This document shows, piece by piece, positions 30,601-34,099 of a stretch of DNA of 34,099 nt. The notes under the pieces were generated by a model, which saw only the letters and a program-made list of their open reading frames with translations, was not told the DNA's origin and ran no database searches. Position 1 is the stretch's first letter, and each line of letters starts with the position of its first letter. The position numbers and the translations under genes were made by a program. Source of the DNA: Candidatus Melainabacteria bacterium RIFCSPHIGHO2_02_FULL_34_12 (GTDB lineage Bacteria; Cyanobacteriota; Vampirovibrionia; 2-02-FULL-35-15); contig MFRM01000005.1 of NCBI GenBank assembly GCA_001784555.1, positions 163,802 through 197,900 on the forward strand, given 5' to 3'.

Positions 30601-31431
30601 TTAATCTGTATCAAAATTAAACTCATCTTTTGTTACAGAAGCATTTCCTTGTCTAGCTAATTTTCTACAGTTTGAATGAGAATCAATCTTTCTTATTTTA
30701 AAATGATTTCCTTCCGGAAGGACTACATAAGCATGTTTATCATCTATTAGAGAAATAATTGTACGGATATCATCCCCTAATTTATTTTTTAATGTTACAG
30801 TTAATTCTTCACCTACCAGAGCATCTTTCCCAGAATAAAATGCATGCTGGAAATAACCTAGACTGTGTGCAACTACCTCTATTTCATTTGAGCCTCTTAC
30901 ACAGATTTTAAATATTGCATGCTCTTTATAACCATTGGATAAATCAAGTTCTCCAACCCATGTGCCAGTGTATTTATCACTTATCTTGTTCTTTAAATTT
31001 GTTCTGTTCATAGAAACTCTTGTTGATGTAAGTGGACAAGACAAACCAGCAATATCCGTATAGCTTGTCTGTCCAATACACCGACAACCTGACATGTATC
31101 CAGTAGTTGCTTCTGTCTCAGGTGAAAAATAATAACAGAATCCTTTGTCAAACCAACATTCACCGCACATGAAAATATTTTCACAATGTTTGCCATAAGT
31201 AATGTCTTCTTGGGCAACACTAAGATCTGTAGACCTCCTAACAATCGATCCGCAGACACAGCGTGTTTGACAGTTGCCTAGATCTTGACAGAAGCCATTA
31301 TTGAAACAATCTGAATCAGCTTGGCATGGCCGGTCACACGTAGATTGTGCATAAATATTGTTAGATAAATTAAAGAAAGCAAGCACTATAATTGTTAAAA
31401 GTATTAAAAGTTTTTTAAATTGGTTTTTCAT
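30601..31431 (-). CDS. secreted cysteine-rich protein, 276 aa
   Basis: A clear Sec signal peptide (MKNQFKKLLILLTIIVLAFF, ending near IYA-QS) is followed by a Cys-rich half with about 20 cysteines in pairs (CDRPCQADSDCFNNGFCQDL, CQTRCVCG, CGECWFDKGFCYYF). A beta-type second half follows (TGTWVGELDLSNGYKEHAIF, KHAYVVLPEGNHFKIRKI). The Cys pattern resembles small disulfide knots such as EGF or WAP domains, but no family is certain. It would act outside the cell or in the envelope. AAAGGAGAAAATC precedes the ATG. It is alone between repeat copies 4 and 5. Confidence 0.75.
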   Translation of the reverse strand: MKNQFKKLLILLTIIVLAFFNLSNNIYAQSTCDRPCQADSDCFNNGFCQDLGNCQTRCVCGSIVRRSTDLSVAQEDITYGKHCENIFMCGECWFDKGFCYYFSPETEATTGYMSGCRCIGQTSYTDIAGLSCPLTSTRVSMNRTNLKNKISDKYTGTWVGELDLSNGYKEHAIFKICVRGSNEIEVVAHSLGYFQHAFYSGKDALVGEELTVTLKNKLGDDIRTIISLIDDKHAYVVLPEGNHFKIRKIDSHSNCRKLARQGNASVTKDEFNFDTD

Positions 31432-31509
31432 GATTTTCTCCTTTAGTGATATAAAGATAATGACTTATGAGGATATTAAGTGTTTCTTCAAAGATCAAAA
31501 AGTTATATA

Positions 31510-31593
31510 TCACGCAGCAGGAGCTAAGTCCGGTATGTAAATATGCCCCTTATGCTCCATTAATTTAGTTCTCACTTTGTACCTGAGGCCCGA
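31510..31593 (-). repeat. 84-bp coding-like repeat, copy 5
   Basis: Encodes SGLRYKVRTKL then MEHKGHIYIPDLAPAA and TGA. The frame is open eight codons upstream to a TAA stop, without an ATG. Confidence 0.85.
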
Positions 31594-31702
31594 AAAATCA
31601 ATATATGCATGTTTTGGTTATTAACTCTGATGAATTTTGGTTCAAATCCCAGTTGATTGCAGACTTTTAAATTTTCTAAAAATTATGATATTCTAACTCT
31701 TG

Positions 31703-32014
31703 ATGCAAAAGAAATATTTATTTGAAGTCAGTACACCAATAGGTTTAAAGGTTAGGACAACACAAGGTTATTGGAATTTAATACAAATCAAACATCCTGA
31801 AGTAAAAGGAAAATTGTTACTTATAAAACAAACTCTTAAAATGCCTGACTTAGTTACAAAGAGCAGGATCGACAAGAATGTTTTGCTTTTTTACAAGAAA
31901 ATTAATGGTTACTGGTTATGTGTTGTTACAAAGGCTAATGTTTTAGATGGTTTTATAATTACAGCTTATATTACTGATAAAATAAAAGAAGGTGAAAAAA
32001 TATGGGGAAATTAA
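31703..32014 (+). CDS. PBECR/DUF4258-like RelE-fold nuclease
   Basis: A 103-residue protein: KYLFEVSTPIGLKVRTTQGY, NLIQIKHPEVKGKLLLIKQT, then DKNVLLFYKKINGYWLCVVT and DGFIITAYITDKIKEGEKIW. The pattern (His after a helix, a central YYK-like strand, final ITAY) matches phage Barnase-EndoU-Colicin-RelE-like nuclease families, so it is probably an RNase toxin. TTG at 31700 is in frame, but ATG 31703 is preferred. TATTCT ends 8 nt upstream and there is no ribosome site. It overlaps the DUF2283 gene by 13 nt. Confidence 0.75.
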   Translation: MQKKYLFEVSTPIGLKVRTTQGYWNLIQIKHPEVKGKLLLIKQTLKMPDLVTKSRIDKNVLLFYKKINGYWLCVVTKANVLDGFIITAYITDKIKEGEKIWGN

Positions 32015-32205
32015 AAATAATTCATGACAAAAAGGGTGAAACACTAACTATTTATTTTGACAAGCCAAGCAAAAATCAAATTTGTGAAGAAGCTGGTGAT
32101 GGGATAATCTTGATTAAGGATAAAAAAAGTAAAAAAGTGATTGGCTTTGAAAAGCTATACTTTAAAGCAAAGTCAGCGAAAGCTATTTCAGTAAAATCTG
32201 CTTAG
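32002..32205 (+). CDS. DUF2283 protein, presumed antitoxin
   Basis: A 67-residue protein with the DUF2283 pattern: LKIIHDKKGETLTIYFDKPS, then EEAGDGIILIKDKKSKKVIG and FEKLYFK. DUF2283 genes are found next to DUF4258/PBECR-like genes and are taken as the antitoxin partner. The start overlaps the nuclease gene by 13 nt, and GGTGAAAAAAT precedes the ATG. Confidence 0.88.
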   Translation: MGKLKIIHDKKGETLTIYFDKPSKNQICEEAGDGIILIKDKKSKKVIGFEKLYFKAKSAKAISVKSA

Positions 32206-32216
32206 AGATAAGTAAA

Positions 32217-32300
32217 TCACGCAGCAGGAGCTAAATCAGGTATGTAAATATGCCCCTTATACTCCATTAATTTAGTTCTCACTTTGTACCTGAGGCCCGA
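32217..32300 (-). repeat. 84-bp coding-like repeat, copy 6
   Basis: Encodes SGLRYKVRTKL then MEYKGHIYIPDLAPAA and TGA. The frame is open only three codons further upstream before TAA. It lies 36 nt beyond the hicB stop. Confidence 0.85.
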
Positions 32301-32336
32301 TAGTTTATCTTAACCAAAAATACTTACGTCAAATTC

Positions 32337-32696
32337 CTAAGCATATCTCAGTTTATCAACAATAAACTGGTTCAAACTTTTATTTTCATTTTTTGCTTGC
32401 AATTTTATTTTTGTTTCAAGAGTTCCTGGAATTCTAAGTGTAATTCTTTTTTCACTTTCTGTTAATGGTTTAGGGATTTCATATCCATCAACTAAAGCTG
32501 ACTCTATCCAATCATACATGGCATCTTTTATATTCTTTTGGGCTTCGACAGGTGTTTTTCCATGTGATAAACAGCCTGGTAATTCAGCGATTCTGCAAAC
32601 ATAATAAATTTTATTATTGTCTTCTTCAGGAGTAACAATAAATGAATAAGGCAAATCTAAATATTCTTCTACTTTTTGTTTTTTATTGTTTTTCAT
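32337..32696 (-). CDS. hicB: HicB antitoxin
   Basis: The 119-residue antitoxin has the partial RNase H-like HicB domain (YSFIVTPEEDNNKIYYVCRI, AELPGCLSHGKTPVEAQKNI, AMYDWIESALVDGYEIPKP) and a C-terminal ribbon-helix-helix (KRITLRIPGTLETKIKLQAK, SLNQFIVDKLRYA) that should bind the operators upstream of hicA. Second gene of the pair, 7 nt after hicA. Confidence 0.93.
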   Translation of the reverse strand: MKNNKKQKVEEYLDLPYSFIVTPEEDNNKIYYVCRIAELPGCLSHGKTPVEAQKNIKDAMYDWIESALVDGYEIPKPLTESEKRITLRIPGTLETKIKLQAKNENKSLNQFIVDKLRYA

Positions 32697-32703
32697 ATAT
32701 TCC

Positions 32704-32937
32704 TCACTTTTCTTGTATCATTTTTATACAATCTTTTACATAAAAAGATTTAACTCTTTTGCTTGGGTGATCTACAGCAGCTCCAACTCTTTTTTCTCCT
32801 TTACGGAATATATAATGTCCTTTTGAACCAATTCTATATGTGAACCCATGATATTCCATAAATTTTATAAGCTCATTGATTTTTACATCATTTTGATTGT
32901 TTAAAATCTTATTTGTAAGCTTTTCAATTGAAGTCAC
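32704..32937 (-). CDS. hicA: HicA mRNA interferase toxin
   Basis: A 77-residue double-stranded RNA-binding-fold toxin: IKFMEYHGFTYRIGSKGHYI carries the catalytic His after the GSKG turn, followed by FRKGEKRVGAAVDHPSKRVK. It cleaves mRNA in other bacteria. The start is GTG 32937; TAGAAT (32944-32949) lies 6 nt upstream within a palindrome, and there is no ribosome site, so a leaderless message under HicB repression is likely. Confidence 0.92.
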   Translation of the reverse strand: MTSIEKLTNKILNNQNDVKINELIKFMEYHGFTYRIGSKGHYIFRKGEKRVGAAVDHPSKRVKSFYVKDCIKMIQEK

Positions 32938-32941
32938 ATGT

Positions 32942-32980
32942 ATATTCTACCCTAGAATATGACATCAAATTTGATGTCAT
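32942..32980. promoter_or_regulatory. hicAB operator: two adjacent palindromes over the promoter
   Basis: Palindrome 1, ATATTCTA-CCC-TAGAATAT (32942-32960), contains the -10 box. Palindrome 2 (32959-32980) is a perfect 22-bp dyad with half-site ATGACATCAAA. The first starts 5 nt before the hicA start codon. HicB through its RHH domain is the expected ligand. Confidence 0.75.
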
Positions 32981-33045
32981 CATAAATATACCCAATTATC
33001 ATTAAAATCTAATTAAATAAGCCATTTAGGCTAAATAGCACCAAA

Positions 33046-33129
33046 TTATGCAACTTCTTCTAAATCAGGTATGTAAATATGACCCTCATATTCCATTAAT
33101 TTAGTTCTCACTTTGTACCTGAGGCCCGA
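33046..33129 (-). repeat. 84-bp coding-like repeat, copy 7
   Basis: Encodes SGLRYKVRTKL then MEYEGHIYIPDLEEVA and TAA. It is the copy with the most changed tail (EEV) yet the same peptide core. Here the frame continues upstream to a real ATG at 33165. Confidence 0.85.
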
Positions 33130-33165
33130 CGTTTGACTTTTTATTTTTAAATCATTCGTAAACAT
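33046..33165 (-). CDS. small ORF ending in the repeat peptide, 39 aa
   Basis: The ORF starts MFTNDLKIKSQT, runs without a break into SGLRYKVRTKL and MEYEGHIYIPDLEEVA, then stops. GGAG lies 10 nt before the ATG, a usable ribosome site. This is the best candidate for an intact, translated member of the repeat family. It could equally be a gene remnant. Confidence 0.4.
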   Translation of the reverse strand: MFTNDLKIKSQTSGLRYKVRTKLMEYEGHIYIPDLEEVA

Positions 33166-33198
33166 AGGAATTAAGCTCCGATTTAAATAACTGTTGGT

Positions 33199-33960
33199 TC
33201 AAACCCGAATTATTCTATTTATGTTTTTTGGGTGAATAAGAAAATCCGTCTTGTATTTTAAATATGGATTCAGTGAAACAGATATCCCTTTGTATCTTTT
33301 TACAATCTTTAAGGCAGAAATATCAGTTACATCATCTCCAAAATAAATATAAGAGTAATTAGGAAATTGTTTAATGATTTTTTCTACTGCATGTCCCTTG
33401 CTAACTTCTTGTGGCAAGACTTCTACTATGTTCTTGCCTTTAAGTATTTTTAATTTATTGTGTAATTTGTTTTCCTTTAAGAATTTTTTCATTACCTTAC
33501 TTAGTTTTTCAACAAGGTTAGATTTTTTTGTATCTCTAATGTGATAAGTAAATGTATAAGGCTTGTATTCTAGGAAGCCCTTAGCCACAGACTTGGCTAC
33601 TTTCAGAGCTTTTGGTCGTATTTTATTAATTGTTGAAATATTTTGTTTAGAAAAGAAGCTTGTCTTTCCTTTGTAAAGCAGTTCAAAACCGTGGCTTCCA
33701 ATAAATATAACTTCTTTGTTATTAAGCTTGGTTAATCTCTTTAGAGTATTAAGAGTTCTTCCGCTTACCAAAGCAACTTTGAATGATTTGTTTTTTATGA
33801 GTCTTATTAATCCATCTTTTGTAGTCCTAGGCAAATAAGCTCTATCAGGATTGTTTTGTATTGGAACAAGTACACCATCATAGTCAAAGAAAAGAAATAT
33901 TTTTTTCTTTTCCTTAAGATTAATTTCAATCAATTTTATTAATTTTTCTATTTGCTTCAT
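33199..33960 (-). CDS. otsB: trehalose-6-phosphate phosphatase
   Basis: HAD-superfamily phosphatase that converts trehalose-6-phosphate to trehalose. It shows motif I FFDYDGVLVPI (nucleophile Asp), motif II VSGRTL, the OtsB cap segment ending NIVEVLPQEVSKGHAVEKII with the conserved Lys, and motif IV YIYFGDDVTD. From ATG 33960 it has 253 residues; the frame is open 20 codons further, but those overlap the end of otsA. It follows otsA by 22 nt, forming the usual synthase-phosphatase pair. Confidence 0.93.
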   Translation of the reverse strand: MKQIEKLIKLIEINLKEKKKIFLFFDYDGVLVPIQNNPDRAYLPRTTKDGLIRLIKNKSFKVALVSGRTLNTLKRLTKLNNKEVIFIGSHGFELLYKGKTSFFSKQNISTINKIRPKALKVAKSVAKGFLEYKPYTFTYHIRDTKKSNLVEKLSKVMKKFLKENKLHNKLKILKGKNIVEVLPQEVSKGHAVEKIIKQFPNYSYIYFGDDVTDISALKIVKRYKGISVSLNPYLKYKTDFLIHPKNINRIIRV

Positions 33961-33982
33961 GAAAATCCAGAGAGTAGAAATA

Positions 33983-34099
33983 TTACACAGTTTTAATAGT
34001 AGATTCATACTCTGATCCAATCTTAGTAAGTTCTGTTACAAGATCGGCAGTCCACTTATAAATATTGTGTTCCTTTACTATTTTTCTCATTCTTTCCAT
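33983..34099 (-). CDS. otsA: trehalose-6-phosphate synthase, C-terminal end only
   Basis: Only the last 38 codons are inside the window: RMRKIVKEHNIYKWTADLVT, then ELTKIGSEYES. This matches the C-terminal helix of GT20 trehalose-6-phosphate synthases (typically MRxxVxxxxVxxWxxxFL), and otsB follows directly. The rest lies beyond the right edge. Confidence 0.8.
   Translation of the reverse strand: MERMRKIVKEHNIYKWTADLVTELTKIGSEYESTIKTV

Noticed and set aside
31638-31655. tRNA remnants (GGTTCAAATCCC near 31640, GGTTCAAACCC near 33195, AGTTCAAATCTC near 27264)
   Set aside because: Only T-loop-like words are present; no matching T-stem, acceptor or anticodon arms can be drawn at any of the three places.
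27086-33129. 84-bp repeats as integron attC sites
   Set aside because: No conserved GTTRRRY/RYYYAAC core pairs at the ends, and the inverted arms TCAGGTA/TACCTGA are not kept in all copies, while the reading frame is. No integrase gene is in the window.
27086-33129. CRISPR array
   Set aside because: Spacing between copies is 0.6-1.9 kb and contains genes; there are no regular spacers and no cas genes.
33961-34020. Longer otsB start at 34020
   Set aside because: It would overlap the end of otsA in another frame by 38 nt, and the added residues do not match the family; ATG 33960 is the natural start.

Overview
The window reads as AT-rich bacterial chromosome, most likely from a non-photosynthetic relative of Cyanobacteria (Melainabacteria/Vampirovibrionia-like). 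The clues are a DSHCT-type Ski2/Mtr4-like helicase, SepF domains with the cyanobacterial-style GHQxRFG signature, panD, and an adk-map-infA-rpmJ-rpsM-rpsK-rpoA cluster. The lineage call is inference from gene content only.

Region by region. 1-5584 (minus): housekeeping operon recN-adk-map-infA-rpmJ-rpsM-rpsK-rpoA (rpoA runs off the left edge), with an unexplained 104-nt hairpin element just upstream of infA and a perfect palindrome inserted in frame in recN. 5616-8864 (plus): a PstS-type phosphate-binding protein and two paralogous LivJ-type lipoproteins, with no permease in view. 8871-12403 (minus): tightly packed seven-gene operon of two unknowns, yraN, a catalytically dead Xer-like protein, a lone Clp N-domain protein, panD and dapB. 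12593-14959: four small orphan proteins on the plus strand, with dut on the minus strand among them. 14967-18242: DSHCT helicase and a divergent slipin. 18362-18823: tRNA-Pro(GGG), a paired inverted repeat and a GIY-YIG protein, where the accessory region begins.

18893-26979 looks like an undescribed island. It holds a five-gene minus-strand operon built around a GHKL/MORC-like ATPase; two paralogous proteins with an XRE-type helix-turn-helix followed by arrays of zinc ribbons; then, divergently, a protein with two tandem SepF domains plus a C-terminal HTH-like region, followed by an Mrr-type PD-(D/E)xK nuclease. The neighbours suggest a defence or conflict system, but no function is demonstrated.

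27086-33129 is a cassette-like array. Seven same-orientation copies of an 84-bp repeat separate small self-contained modules: a GNAT acetyltransferase, DUF2442/DUF4160, an EreA/TraB-like protein plus a ParE toxin-antitoxin pair, a Cys-rich secreted protein, a PBECR-like/DUF2283 pair and HicAB. Read on the minus strand, the repeat encodes a conserved C-terminal peptide (core MEYKGHIYIPDL). Differences between copies fall mostly at synonymous third codon positions, and all copies end in a stop codon although three different stops are used. The repeat therefore behaves like, or derives from, protein-coding sequence. The right edge holds otsB and the end of otsA (trehalose synthesis).

Several genes (dut, the tandem SepF gene, the ParE antitoxin, hicA, pstS, infA) have a good promoter -10 box only 6-9 nt before the start codon, so leaderless or near-leaderless transcripts appear common here.
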